This document shows positions 52,833-61,793 of a stretch of DNA of 64,000 nucleotides, piece by piece (position 1 is the first letter of the stretch; every line of letters begins with the position of its first letter). Position numbers and translations under genes: made by a program. This DNA comes from JAJPKK01 sp963781195 (lineage in GTDB: Bacteria; Pseudomonadota; Alphaproteobacteria; Rhizobiales; Xanthobacteraceae). Where the stretch lies: NCBI GenBank assembly GCA_963781195.1, contig CAWAEZ010000004.1, positions 248,001 through 312,000 of the forward strand, in the 5' to 3' direction. The notes below the pieces were generated by a model. That model searched no databases, was not told the DNA's origin, and was given only the letters and a program-made list of their open reading frames with translations.

Positions 52833-54631
52833 CAGAGGCCGAACACCATCAGGATCACGTTCTGGCCGAGCGCCCCGGCTTCCGGGAACGAGCCTTCGTC
52901 GCGGGCGAGCCGGCCGCCGAGAATGAGCGCAATGTATTGCTTGCCGTCGACCGAATAGGTCATCGGCGCGCCGGCGAACGCGGTCCCGGTCTCGAAGCTC
53001 CACAGCTCCTTCATGGTGTCTTTGTCGTAGGCGGAGATCTTGCCCATGATGTCGCCCATGAACAGGAGATCGCCGGCGGTGCCGAGCACGCCGGAATAGG
53101 CCGGATAGTAGGACTCGAGCTTCTTCACGGTCTCGCCGGTGTGAATGTCGATGCCGCCGAGCAGGCCGTGGCTGACCTTGCAGTTCGGGTTGCGGACGCT
53201 GCGCTCCACCGGCTCCACGGCATTGTCCTTGGTGTGGGAGCCGCAGAAGATTTCGCGGAAGCCGGTGCCGGCAAGCTGCTTCTCCGGATCGGCGGCGCGC
53301 GAGTTGAAATAGTTGGCTTCGCCGATCATGGCGTTGAAGTAGACGAGGCCGCGCCCGGGATCGTAGGTGTTCGGCATCATGGTCGGCATGCCGTAGTGGG
53401 CGGGCCGCACGTCGACCGCCTTCTTGCCGTAGCGGACGGCGAGGCCGGCATAATCCTGGACGGTCTTGGTCGCGTCGTAGTCGAGCGGCCGTCCGGTCTT
53501 GGCATCGAGCCCGGAGGTCCAGTTCACGGTGGTGAACGGCTTGCCGATGACGAACTGGCCGTTGGTGCGGTCGAGCGTATAGAAGAATCCGTTGCGGTTG
53601 GTCTGCGACAGCACCTTGCGCATCTCGCCGCCGATGGTGGTGTCGTAGAGCTGGGTGATGGCGACCGCGTCATAGTCCCAAGCCTCGTTGGGCACCGTCT
53701 GGAAGTACCACTTCAGCTGGCCGGTATCGGCATCGAGGGCGATGATGCAGTTGGTGTAGAGGTTGTCGCCGGGCCGGCCCTGAGGGTCGAACATGTGCAC
53801 CGGGTTGGCGGTGCCGACATAGATGAGATTGGTCGCCGGATCGTAGGACGGCTCCGTCCACACCGCGCCGCCGCCGGTCGGGATGGTGCGCGGGTCGGCC
53901 CAGGTCTCCGAGCCGGGCTGGCCCGGATTGGGGACCACCAGGAAGCGCCAGATCAGCTTGCCGGTGTCGGCCGCGTAGGCGGCGATGTAGCCGCGGCCGT
54001 TCTCGCCGCGATTGGCCTGCCCGAGGATGATCATGTTCTTGACCGCGAGCGGCGCCGCCGAGTGCCCCTGGTTGGGCAGCACCTCGGGGGTCGTGGTGTT
54101 GACGTCGAACACCACCTGCCCGGAATCCTTGTCGAGCGCGACCAGCCGCGGCATCGAGGTGTCGCTGTTGGTGGCGAAGTACATGTTGTTGCCGAGCAGC
54201 GCGACGCTGTGGCCGCTGCGTCCGCCGCCCTGGGACTTGGCGTCGAACTTCCACACCACGGTCGGCTTCTCGTTCCGCACGTCGTACTTCCAGTACTGCT
54301 GCCACTGGTTTCCGACATACATGTAGCCGTCCTCGACGAGCGGCGTGAAATACTCGGTGGCTTTGTTGGGACGGTTGGCGTCGCCCAGCGACGCCATGAA
54401 CTTGACCTTGAGATTGGCGACGTTGCCGCGGTTGATCCCGGTCAGCGTGGAGTAATTCCAGTTGCTGTAATTGCCCATCCGCATCAGCCAGTTCTGCGGC
54501 TCGGCCGAGGCATTCAAAAGGCGCTGATAGGTGACTTCGCCGGCGTGAGCGGCATCGCACAGGCCGAGCGCGGTGCTGGTGACCAGCCCTGCGAGGCCGA
54601 GTATCGACGTCAGACGTCCCCGTTTCGCCAT
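52832..54631 (-). CDS. PQQ-dependent alcohol dehydrogenase, lanthanide-type active-site signature
   Basis: The 599-residue periplasmic quinoprotein has a signal peptide ending in AAHA and an eight-bladed propeller: NYSNWNYSTLTGINRGNVANLKVKF, GHSAAPLAVKNMIILGQANRG, WTEPSYDPATNLIYVGTANP, GDNLYTNCIIALDADTGQLKWYFQTVPNEAWDYDAV and GGIDIHTGETVKKLESYYPAYSGVLGTAGDLLFMGD. The active-site stretch W318-D319-Y320-D321 has a second Asp two residues after the catalytic one, the hallmark of lanthanide-binding forms. No adjacent Cys-Cys pair exists, so the vicinal disulfide ring of methanol dehydrogenases is missing. GGGAGGA precedes the ATG. Confidence 0.88.
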   Translation of the reverse strand: MAKRGRLTSILGLAGLVTSTALGLCDAAHAGEVTYQRLLNASAEPQNWLMRMGNYSNWNYSTLTGINRGNVANLKVKFMASLGDANRPNKATEYFTPLVEDGYMYVGNQWQQYWKYDVRNEKPTVVWKFDAKSQGGGRSGHSVALLGNNMYFATNSDTSMPRLVALDKDSGQVVFDVNTTTPEVLPNQGHSAAPLAVKNMIILGQANRGENGRGYIAAYAADTGKLIWRFLVVPNPGQPGSETWADPRTIPTGGGAVWTEPSYDPATNLIYVGTANPVHMFDPQGRPGDNLYTNCIIALDADTGQLKWYFQTVPNEAWDYDAVAITQLYDTTIGGEMRKVLSQTNRNGFFYTLDRTNGQFVIGKPFTTVNWTSGLDAKTGRPLDYDATKTVQDYAGLAVRYGKKAVDVRPAHYGMPTMMPNTYDPGRGLVYFNAMIGEANYFNSRAADPEKQLAGTGFREIFCGSHTKDNAVEPVERSVRNPNCKVSHGLLGGIDIHTGETVKKLESYYPAYSGVLGTAGDLLFMGDIMGKISAYDKDTMKELWSFETGTAFAGAPMTYSVDGKQYIALILGGRLARDEGSFPEAGALGQNVILMVFGL

Positions 54632-54733
54632 GTCGTTCCTCCCGAATTTTTTTCGTTTATGAGACGGCGACGATACCATCTCGCCCGGTGGTCGTCGATC
54701 GAACTCCGGCCGGCGACGGCGACGCCGGTGCCG

Positions 54734-55630
54734 TCACGGATGGACGCTGTTGTCCGGCATGATGGCGCCGGTGAAGCGGGTGCCGGTCTGGTTCGCGTTG
54801 AAGAGCCTGGCCGCCAGCAGGCGCGATGCGCCGAAGTCCGCGCCGCTCAGATCGGCCTCGCTCAGGTCGGCCTGGAAGAGATCGACCTCGCGCAGCACGG
54901 CGCCGCTGAGATTGGCGCCGTGCATGCTCGCGAGCACGAGACTGGCGCGGTCGCCGGCGATGCCGCGCATGTCGGCGCGCAGCAGGGTCGCCGCGTGGAG
55001 ATTGGCTTCGGTCAGGTTGGCCTGGCGCAGGCTCGCATTGGTGAGCCGTGCCTCCCACAGGTCGGCGAAGCTGAGATCGGCGCCGTCGAGCCGGGCCACC
55101 GTCAGCTTTGCGCTTCCCATCAACGCGGCCGTGAGGTTCGCCTTGGAGAAGTCCGCCCCGCTCGCTTCGACCTGGAACAGCATCGCCTGCACCATCCTGG
55201 CTCCCGCGAGCTTGGCCGAGGTCAGGACGGCGAGGTTGAGGTTGGCGCCGGCGAGATCGGCGCCGGCGAGGTTCGCACCGCGCAGGTTGGCGCGGTGGAA
55301 CGTCGCGTCCCGGAGGTCCGCACCCGAGAGATCGGCGCCGGAAAGGTCATGCCGCTTGAGATCGGCGCCGGCGAGCTTCGCGCCGGACAGGTTGGCGCCG
55401 CGCAGGATCGTCCGCGACAATGTCGTGCCGGTGAGATCGGCACCCGACAGATCCGCGCCGCCGAGGTCGCGGCGATCGAGGTGCGCGCCGCGCAGGTCGC
55501 AGCCGCGGCAATCGATGGTCGAACCGCCGAGAAACGCGTCGCGATCCTGCGCCGCCGCGACCCCGGCTCCCGCCGCGCCGAGGGCCGCCAGCGCGACGCA
55601 GAGCCTTTTCAATGTATGCCTTTGCATCAC
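54734..55630 (-). CDS. Secreted pentapeptide-repeat protein
   Basis: The 298-residue protein has a signal peptide (LKRLCVALAALGAAGAGVAAAQ) and then about 45 pentapeptide units of the A(D/N)LxG type (GADLSGADLTGTTLSRTIL, RGANLSGAKLAGADL and so on). These should fold into a right-handed quadrilateral beta-helix. A C-x2-C (DCRGC) precedes the helix. Units become less regular in the middle (residues about 140-200). Export makes a DNA-gyrase-mimic role unlikely. The function is unknown. Confidence 0.9.
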   Translation of the reverse strand: MMQRHTLKRLCVALAALGAAGAGVAAAQDRDAFLGGSTIDCRGCDLRGAHLDRRDLGGADLSGADLTGTTLSRTILRGANLSGAKLAGADLKRHDLSGADLSGADLRDATFHRANLRGANLAGADLAGANLNLAVLTSAKLAGARMVQAMLFQVEASGADFSKANLTAALMGSAKLTVARLDGADLSFADLWEARLTNASLRQANLTEANLHAATLLRADMRGIAGDRASLVLASMHGANLSGAVLREVDLFQADLSEADLSGADFGASRLLAARLFNANQTGTRFTGAIMPDNSVHP

Positions 55631-55826
55631 CGGCCGCTCCCGCGATTTCGAACTCTACCTCAAACGCATCGTCAGTGAAGGGGGCGCGGGCATGGTGGAA
55701 CCGGCGAGAGTTTGGCGCCTTGCGCCAATTGACGTCACGCCCGTCGCCGTGCGTTTTTGTCTCCGAGCATTGTTACGCCCCGTGCATTCTCGCCGCGCGG
55801 GCCTGTTGTCGAACGGAGGAACGCTG

Positions 55827-56459
55827 ATGATGTGTCGGCTGTCGCTGTGGGTGTTCGCGGGCCTCGCTCTCGCGTTGACGGCGATGCCGTCGCTGGCGCA
55901 GACCTCGGCCGGGGAGGCTTTCGAAGGCCTCAAGCAGGGCGGCTACGTGGTCGTCGTTCGCCACGGCCGGACCAACGAAAGCGCGGCCACGCCCAAGGAC
56001 GACTTTCCGCTCGACCTGTCCACATGCGCCGGACAGCTCATGCTCAACGACGTCGGCAAGGAGCAGGCCCGCGCGATCGGTGCAGCTTTCAGGAAAGCGC
56101 AGATCCCGGTCGGGAACGTCATCGCGAGCGGTTACTGCCGGGCGGTCGAGACCGCGAAACTCGCCTTCGGCCGGGCGGAGACGTCGGACGCCCTGCTGCT
56201 GGAGGCCTTCGTCCCCGTCCCCGTCGCCGGGACGCCGGCCCCGCCGCCGTGGCCGCAGCGCGTCGAGATGATGAAGCAGATGGTCGCGACGGTCCCGGCG
56301 GCCGGCACCAACACGATCCTGGTCACCCATTTCCCCAACGTGAAGGCGGCGCTGGGCACGCCGATCAACTTCGGCGATGCCGCCATCATGAAGCCGGACG
56401 GCCGCGGTGGCGCCGCCATGGTTGCGCGGATCAAGGCGGCGGAGTGGGCCTCGTTTTAG
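55827..56459 (+). CDS. Secreted histidine phosphatase family protein
   Basis: The 210-residue protein has a signal peptide (MMCRLSLWVFAGLALALTAMPSLAQ) and a histidine-phosphatase fold with the catalytic RHG motif (VVVVRHGRTNES), ASGYCRAVETAKLAFG and the second catalytic His in ILVTHFPN. It is a periplasmic phosphatase of unknown substrate, similar to SixA/phosphoglycerate-mutase-like branch members. A GGAGG site precedes the ATG; a second ATG follows directly and could also be used. Confidence 0.9.
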   Translation: MMCRLSLWVFAGLALALTAMPSLAQTSAGEAFEGLKQGGYVVVVRHGRTNESAATPKDDFPLDLSTCAGQLMLNDVGKEQARAIGAAFRKAQIPVGNVIASGYCRAVETAKLAFGRAETSDALLLEAFVPVPVAGTPAPPPWPQRVEMMKQMVATVPAAGTNTILVTHFPNVKAALGTPINFGDAAIMKPDGRGGAAMVARIKAAEWASF

Positions 56460-56483
56460 GCAATCGCATCGATCCCGTGAGAA

Positions 56484-56595
56484 GTGGCCCGGGTTGAGCG
56501 GAAAGCGAAATCCGGGATTGGCGGTTCAACACGCTCGCATCGAATTGGGCTGAAAAGTCCGTCCCGGATTTCGCTGGGCGCTCAATCCGGGCCAC
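56484..56595. repeat. Interspersed palindromic element (112 bp)
   Basis: Inverted arms GTGGCCCGGGTTGAGCG…AGCGAAATCCGGGA and TCCCGGATTTCGCT…CGCTCAATCCGGGCCAC form a near-perfect long palindrome with a 40-base centre. This is a fourth repeat family in the window, again between genes. Confidence 0.8.
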
Positions 56596-56773
56596 GGATC
56601 ACTATGCGGCCTTTATAACAGGCCGCCGGGTTCCTCCTCGATTTCATATGGGGGCGCCGCCACATTGTGGGTGCCGGCCGAGAGCTCGCACGGGGACCCG
56701 CCACGCGGTTTGCATTGCCCCCGCACGAGGTTTCGCGAGCTGCCCTCGGCGGCCTGGATCAAGGAGACCTTCG

Positions 56774-57190
56774 ATGGCTGCGTTCACCCTGCGCGCCACA
56801 TCATTGTTCGAGATGGCCATGGCAATGGTCATGCCCTCGATCGACCGCACGCCCCTCGCGCAATCACCGCGCCCGGCCGCGCAACCGGAGCCGCTGGCGC
56901 GGGCGCTGTCGTCATCCCGCGCGCTCGATCTGTCGCGGACACGGGCCTATGACGCGGCGCTTGAAATTCTCGGTGCGTACAAACTAACCGGAAACTTCCA
57001 CGTCAACCTGGAGATCGTGCTCAAGGCGCTCGGCGCCACGAACGAGGTGACGTTCGAGGTCGAACCCGCCGACGGGCAGCCCTATCACCCGGACGGCCGG
57101 CATGTCGTCTTTCACGCCCACGACGGCGTGTCCGCGGACCGCTTCAACGACATCATCCGCTCGATCCGGCTTCGGCTGGCGTTCGACTGA
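56774..57190 (+). CDS. Hypothetical protein, 138 residues
   Basis: A GGAGA site precedes the ATG. The N-terminal 60 residues are Ala/Pro/Ser-rich (RTPLAQSPRPAAQPEPLARALSS). The C-terminal half is a compact alpha/beta region (YDAALEILGAYKLTGNFHVNLEIVLKALGATNEVTFEVEPADGQPYHPDGRHVVFHAHDG … FNDIIRSIRLRLAFD). I do not recognise the family. It has no signal peptide or membrane helix. It converges on the GMC gene 2 with a 43-base gap. Confidence 0.65.
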   Translation: MAAFTLRATSLFEMAMAMVMPSIDRTPLAQSPRPAAQPEPLARALSSSRALDLSRTRAYDAALEILGAYKLTGNFHVNLEIVLKALGATNEVTFEVEPADGQPYHPDGRHVVFHAHDGVSADRFNDIIRSIRLRLAFD

Positions 57191-57233
57191 GCGTCCGCCT
57201 TGGTCCGTCGGACGCCGCAACGCGTTCGCGCGC

Positions 57234-58955
57234 CTACCGCAGCGGCCCCGGGCTCTTGCGGTAGCGGTTGGCGATGGCGTCGGCGCTCATGAAGGCGAGC
57301 GCCTGGATGGTGAGCGTCGGGTTGAAGCCGCTCATCGACGGGAAGGTCGAGGAGCCGACGACGAACAAATTCGGGATGTCCCAGGTCTGCCCGTATTTGT
57401 TGACCACCGAGGTGTTGGGGTCGTTGCCCATCCGGGTGCCGCCCTCGTGGTGCGAGCCGGGGGTGCCTGGTGTCAGCGGGCTGCGCCACACCTGGCTCGC
57501 CCCCATGGCGCGGCCGATGCCCTCGAGCTTCTGGGTCAGGAACTCGATCCGTGCCACCTCGTCCGGCTTGCGCCAGTCGTAGGTCAGCCGGGGCGCCGGC
57601 AATCCCCAGGCATCGCGCACATTGGGATCGAGGTCGATGGTGTGACCCTCATAGGCGAGGTTCTCGGTCTGGGCGGCGATGCCGACATAGCGCGTGAACT
57701 ACTTGGCGATGAAGTCGCGATACCCGGCGCCCCAGCGCGGCACCCCCGGAGGCGGCGGCATGCTCATGGCGGCGGCGATCGGGCCGCCTTCGATATCCGC
57801 CTCGGTGACGGAGATCTGCGCGCCGCGGATGAAGCCGAGGCCGCCGTGGTCGAAGTTGTCGCCGTTCCAGTCGTCGAGCGTGTGCTTCTGCGCGCTCGGC
57901 CCCATGAAATTGTTGACGTAGCGGTCGTCGAAGGTGGCGAACACCCGCGTGCCGATATGCGTCATGAAGTGCTTGCCGACCTGGCCGCGGGAGTTGGCGA
58001 GGCCGTCGGGGAATTTCTCCGTCTTGGAGAGCAGCAACAGGCGGGTGTTGTCGTAGACGAAGGTGCCGAGGATCACGATCTCGGCCTCGATCGTGTTGTC
58101 CGAACCGTCCGGCCCGTAATACGACACGCCGGTCGCGCGCCCGCTGTTGTCGCTGTTGACCCGGTGGCACATCGCGCCGGTGATCAGGGTGAAATTGCCG
58201 GTCGCGTCGGCCTCCGGCAGCTTGGTGACGAGAATGCTCGACTTCGCGCCGACATGGCAGCCGAACCCCTGGCAGAAGCCGCAATAGGTGCAGCCGGGCC
58301 GGCCGTTGTAAGGCTGCGACAGGATCGCCCGCGGCGTCGAGAAGGGGTGATAGCCGAGCTTCTTCGCGCCCTCCTCGAACAGCACCGCCGCCTGCTCCAT
58401 GCGCAGGGGCGGCAGCGGATAGTCGCGCTGCCGCGGCGCCTCGAAGGGGTTGCCGCCATCGACCTTCTTGCCTTGCAGGTTGCCGGCCTGGCCGGAGACG
58501 CCGAGTGCATATTCCGCCCTGTCGTAGAACGGCTCGAGCTCGGCATAGCCGAGCGGCCAGTCGGCGAGCGTCGAGCCGGCGGGGATCGCGGGGAAGCCAT
58601 AGCGCTCTACGGTATGGGAGCGGGCGCGGAAATCGTCCTCGTGAAGCCGCCACGACACCGAGCCGTAATGCACGGTGCCGCCGCCGGCCTGGTTGCCGTA
58701 GTCGAGCTTCGGCAGCATGGCGGCGCGGCCGCTGGCGCTCGCGCGCCAGGTGACCGGCTGGCGCTTCGGATTGGGCCGCAGGTCGAGGCGCTGGAAGTAG
58801 CGCAGCTCGTCATGCGGCGTGAAGTCCGCGGTCGCGAGGCGCGGCCCGCGCTCGAGCGCGATCACCTTCATCCCGGCCTTGCCGAGCTCCGCCGCCATGA
58901 TGCCGCCGACGGCGCCGGCGCCGACGATGACGACGTCGGTCTTTTGCGTGGCCAT
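57234..58955 (-). pseudogene. GMC oxidoreductase 2, in-frame stop codon
   Basis: The full-length GMC flavoprotein (573 codons) has the FAD motif DVVIVGAGAVGGIMAAELGKAGMKVIALERG, GGGTVHYGSVSWRLHEDDF, a Cys cluster CTYCGFCQGFGCH, and a C-terminal HHEGGTRMGNDPNTSVVN … LFVVGSSTFPSMSGFNPTLTIQAL domain. A TAG at 57697-57699 interrupts it after 418 codons (FIAK-stop-FTRYVGIAAQ); the frame and similarity continue unbroken on both sides. One base change from Trp or Tyr codons would create it. A GGAGGAACTC site fixes the start. It is the last gene of the operon subunit 3-GMC3-GMC2. Confidence 0.88.
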
Positions 58956-59069
58956 GAGTTCCTCCCTCCCGTCTGCTCCCGTGACGCCCTGTTGTGCGCC
59001 GCGCGGCAACGATGTCGATTGTTGTCTCGGTGCTCCCTTCCCGCGCGAACGGGAAGGGAAACTCAGGCC

Positions 59070-60791
59070 CTACAGCAGCGGGCCCGGGCTCTTCTTGTAG
59101 CGATTGGCGATGGCGTCGGCGCTCATGAAGGCCAGCGCCTGGATGGTGAGCGTCGGATTGAAGCCGCTCATCGTCGGGAAGGTCGACGAGCCGATGACGA
59201 AGAGGTTCGGGATGTCCCAGGTCTGGCCGTATTTGTTGACCACCGAGGTGTTGGGATCGTTGCCCATGCGGGTGCCGCCCTCGTGATGGGCGCCGGGCAC
59301 GCCGGGCAGCAGCGCGTTGCGCCACACTTGTTGTGCCCCCATCGCCTGCCCGATGCCCTCCATCTTCTTCATCATGAACTCGACGCGGGCAAGCTCGTTG
59401 GGCTTGCGCCAGTCGAAGGTGACGCGCGGCGCCGGCAGGCCCCAGGCGTCGCGGACATTGGGGTCGAGGTCGACCATGTGCTCGCCATAGGGCAGCATCT
59501 CGGTCTGGGCGACCATGGCGCCATGGCGGCGCGTAGAACTTCGCGACGTGGTCGCGGTAGCCGGCGCCCCAGCGCGCCTGTCCCCGGCGGCGGACTCGTG
59601 GGTCGAGAACGCGATCGGGCCGCCCTCGAGATTGGGCGTGCCGATCGAGATCTGGGCGCCGCGGATGAAGCCGAGACCGCCATGGTCGAAATTGTCGGCG
59701 TTGAAGTCGTCGATCGTGTGCTTCTGCGCGCTCGGCCCCATGTAGTTGTTGACGAAGCGATCGTCGAACCCGGCCAGCACGTTGGCCATGACATGGGCCA
59801 TGAAGTGCTTGCCGACGTGGCCGCTCGAATTGGCGAGGCCATTGGGAAATTTTGCCGTCTTCGAGAGCAACAGCATCCGCGTGTTGTCGTAGGTGAAGGT
59901 GCCGAGAACGACGATCTCCGCCTCGATGGTGTTGTCGGAGCCGTCCGGCCCATAATAGGACACGCCGGTGACGCGTCCGCTGTTGTCGCTGTTGACGCCA
60001 TGGCACATCGCCCCGGTGATCAGCTTGAAGTTTCCGGTGGCGTCGGCCTCCGGCAGCTTGGTGACGAGGATGCTCGATTTCGCTCCGACATGACAGCCGA
60101 ACGACTGGCAGAAGCCGCAATAGGTGCAGCCGGGCCGGCCGTTGTAGGGCTGCGACAGGATCGCGCGCGGCGTCGAGAACGGGTGATAGCCGAGCTTCCT
60201 GGTGCCGGCCTCGAACAGCACACCGGACTGGTCGATCTGGAGCGGCGGCAGCGGATAGTCGCGCTGGCGCGACGCCTCGAACGGATTGCCGCCGTCGATC
60301 TTTTTGCCTTGCAGGTGACCGGCCTTGCCGGAAACGCCGAGGTCGTGCTCGGCCTTGTCGTAGAACGGCTCGAGCTCGGCATAGCTCAGCGGCCAGTCGG
60401 CGAGCGTCGAGCCCTCCGGCAGAGCCGAGACCCCGTAGCGCTCGATGGTGTTGGTGCGCGCGCGGAAGTCGTCCTCGTGCAGTCGCCACGACACCGAGCC
60501 GTAATGTACGGTGCCGCCGCCGGCCTGGTTGCCGTAGTCCTGCTGGATCAGCGGATTCGCCTTCGCGCCCGCGTTGGGGCGCCAGGTGACGGGCTGTCGC
60601 TTGACGTCCGGGCGCAAATCCTTGCGCTGGAAATAGCGCAGCTCGTCATGCGGATTGAAATCCGCCGTGGTGAGCCGCGGGCCGCGCTCGAGCGCGATGA
60701 CCTTCATGCCGGCCTTGCCCAGTTCGGCCGCGATGATGCCGCCGACCGCACCGGCGCCGACGATGACGACGTCCGTCTTCTCGGTTGCCAT
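59070..60791 (-). CDS. GMC oxidoreductase 3, with a short out-of-frame stretch
   Basis: The 573-residue close paralogue of GMC 2 has the FAD fold DVVIVGAGAVGGIIAAELGKAG, the cluster CTYCGFCQSFGCH, NADNFDHGGLGFIRGAQIS and the C-terminal HHEGGTRMGNDPNTSVVN … NLFVIGSSTFPTMSGFNPT domain. No stop interrupts it. However, between about 59605 and 59515 the translated residues (STHESAAGDRRAGAPATATT…) lose similarity, while another frame reads QARWGAGYRDHVAKFYA, the expected family sequence. Two compensating indels explain this. The gene starts 3 bases after subunit 3. It probably oxidises a sugar or alcohol in the periplasm. Confidence 0.9.
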   Translation of the reverse strand: MATEKTDVVIVGAGAVGGIIAAELGKAGMKVIALERGPRLTTADFNPHDELRYFQRKDLRPDVKRQPVTWRPNAGAKANPLIQQDYGNQAGGGTVHYGSVSWRLHEDDFRARTNTIERYGVSALPEGSTLADWPLSYAELEPFYDKAEHDLGVSGKAGHLQGKKIDGGNPFEASRQRDYPLPPLQIDQSGVLFEAGTRKLGYHPFSTPRAILSQPYNGRPGCTYCGFCQSFGCHVGAKSSILVTKLPEADATGNFKLITGAMCHGVNSDNSGRVTGVSYYGPDGSDNTIEAEIVVLGTFTYDNTRMLLLSKTAKFPNGLANSSGHVGKHFMAHVMANVLAGFDDRFVNNYMGPSAQKHTIDDFNADNFDHGGLGFIRGAQISIGTPNLEGGPIAFSTHESAAGDRRAGAPATATTSRSSTRRHGAMVAQTEMLPYGEHMVDLDPNVRDAWGLPAPRVTFDWRKPNELARVEFMMKKMEGIGQAMGAQQVWRNALLPGVPGAHHEGGTRMGNDPNTSVVNKYGQTWDIPNLFVIGSSTFPTMSGFNPTLTIQALAFMSADAIANRYKKSPGPLL

Positions 60792-60794
60792 GGC

Positions 60795-61514
60795 TCAAAC
60801 CTTTCGCGATGCGGTTTTGGCCTGAGCCTGGAGGCCGGTGATGGGCGCGCGGGTGAACGCCTGCTTGCTCTGCATGTCGGCCGCGGTGAAGAACGGCTGC
60901 GCGCCGGGGAAGCCGACCAGCTTCCAGCCGGAGAAGTCCCTGTTGCCGCCGTAGATCGGATCGGCGAACATCCCCTCCATGGTGTGGCCGCGCACGACGT
61001 TGAAGAACGCCTGGGCGGTCGGATAGGAGAACTCGCTCGCCTTGCCCTGCTCGAGCGCGGTGATGACCTCGTCCTGCTGGGCGGGGGCGAGCTTCGCGAA
61101 CGGCTGGTTGAAGGTCTTGCGGCAATAGGCGTCGAGGGCGGCGAGCCCGCGCCGGTAGAAGTCCTGCTGGTCGGAATAGGCGCCGGCGAGGGCGAGGTCG
61201 ATGTAGTTGAGCACGCCGGCATCGCGCGCGCCCGGCTTGCCCGGTGCGCCCGGCATCAGCCGTTCGGTGAAGGCCGCGACCGTCGCCGCATTGTCGTCGT
61301 TGAGGAACGCGCCGTGGCCATCGCCGCTGTCGTGGCCGTGGCCGGTGTCCGGCACCTCGGCGGTCTTCGGGGCGGCCTTGGGCGCTTCAGCGGGTCTGGC
61401 ATGCTGGTGATGCTGGGCGAGCGCCTCCGTCACCATGGTGGTGCCGGCGACCGCGCCGGCGCCGACGGCGGCACCGACCAGGAACGCACGGCGGGATTCG
61501 TCATGCTTGGCCAT
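60795..61514 (-). CDS. Gluconate 2-dehydrogenase subunit 3 family protein, Tat-exported
   Basis: The 239-residue protein has a Tat leader (ESRRAFLVGAAVGAGAVAG), a His-rich segment (HHQHARPAEAP), then the subunit-3 domain ending in NVVRGHTMEGMFADPIYGGNRDFSGWKLVGFPG, the hallmark that packs against the GMC subunit. It carries the folded GMC subunit across the membrane by hitch-hiking, as in related dehydrogenases. GGAGGAG precedes the ATG. It heads the operon subunit 3-GMC3-GMC2. No cytochrome subunit is present, unlike three-subunit gluconate dehydrogenases. Confidence 0.9.
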   Translation of the reverse strand: MAKHDESRRAFLVGAAVGAGAVAGTTMVTEALAQHHQHARPAEAPKAAPKTAEVPDTGHGHDSGDGHGAFLNDDNAATVAAFTERLMPGAPGKPGARDAGVLNYIDLALAGAYSDQQDFYRRGLAALDAYCRKTFNQPFAKLAPAQQDEVITALEQGKASEFSYPTAQAFFNVVRGHTMEGMFADPIYGGNRDFSGWKLVGFPGAQPFFTAADMQSKQAFTRAPITGLQAQAKTASRKV

Positions 61515-61699
61515 AGGTTCTCCTCCCCTGATATTTGCGGGACCGCTTGGCGCGGTATCGCTGTTGGGGCGGAGTGTAGTCCGATTGGAACGCTTCAAAA
61601 AGAGCCATAATGACGTGTGCACTGCCACATGGAGCGCGCTACAGTCCCTTCAAACGGACGGGTCGCCGCGCGCTTGCCGGGTGGCGGGCGCGGCGGCGT

Positions 61700-61781
61700 G
61701 GCCATTGCGTCGGCGCGGCCATTGTGTCGGCACGGCCATTGTGTCGGCACGGCCATTGTGTCGGCACGGCCGTCAATCGGC
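61700..61781. repeat. 17-bp minisatellite in a divergent promoter region
   Basis: Three identical units GGCCATTGTGTCGGCAC (61717-61767) are preceded by one unit with two changes (61700-61716) and followed by a partial, diverged unit. The array ends right at the amine oxidase-like gene start region and lies in the 279-base gap between divergent genes. Confidence 0.92.
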
Positions 61782-61793
61782 ATGAGAGGCAGG

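Noticed and set aside
57102..61610. A 1502-codon open frame on the plus strand antisense to the GMC genes
   Set aside because: It is the mirror of three minus-strand genes with strong family motifs, ribosome-binding sites and Tat leader. Its Arg/Gly/Val/Asp-rich product matches the antisense-frame bias of GC-rich codons.
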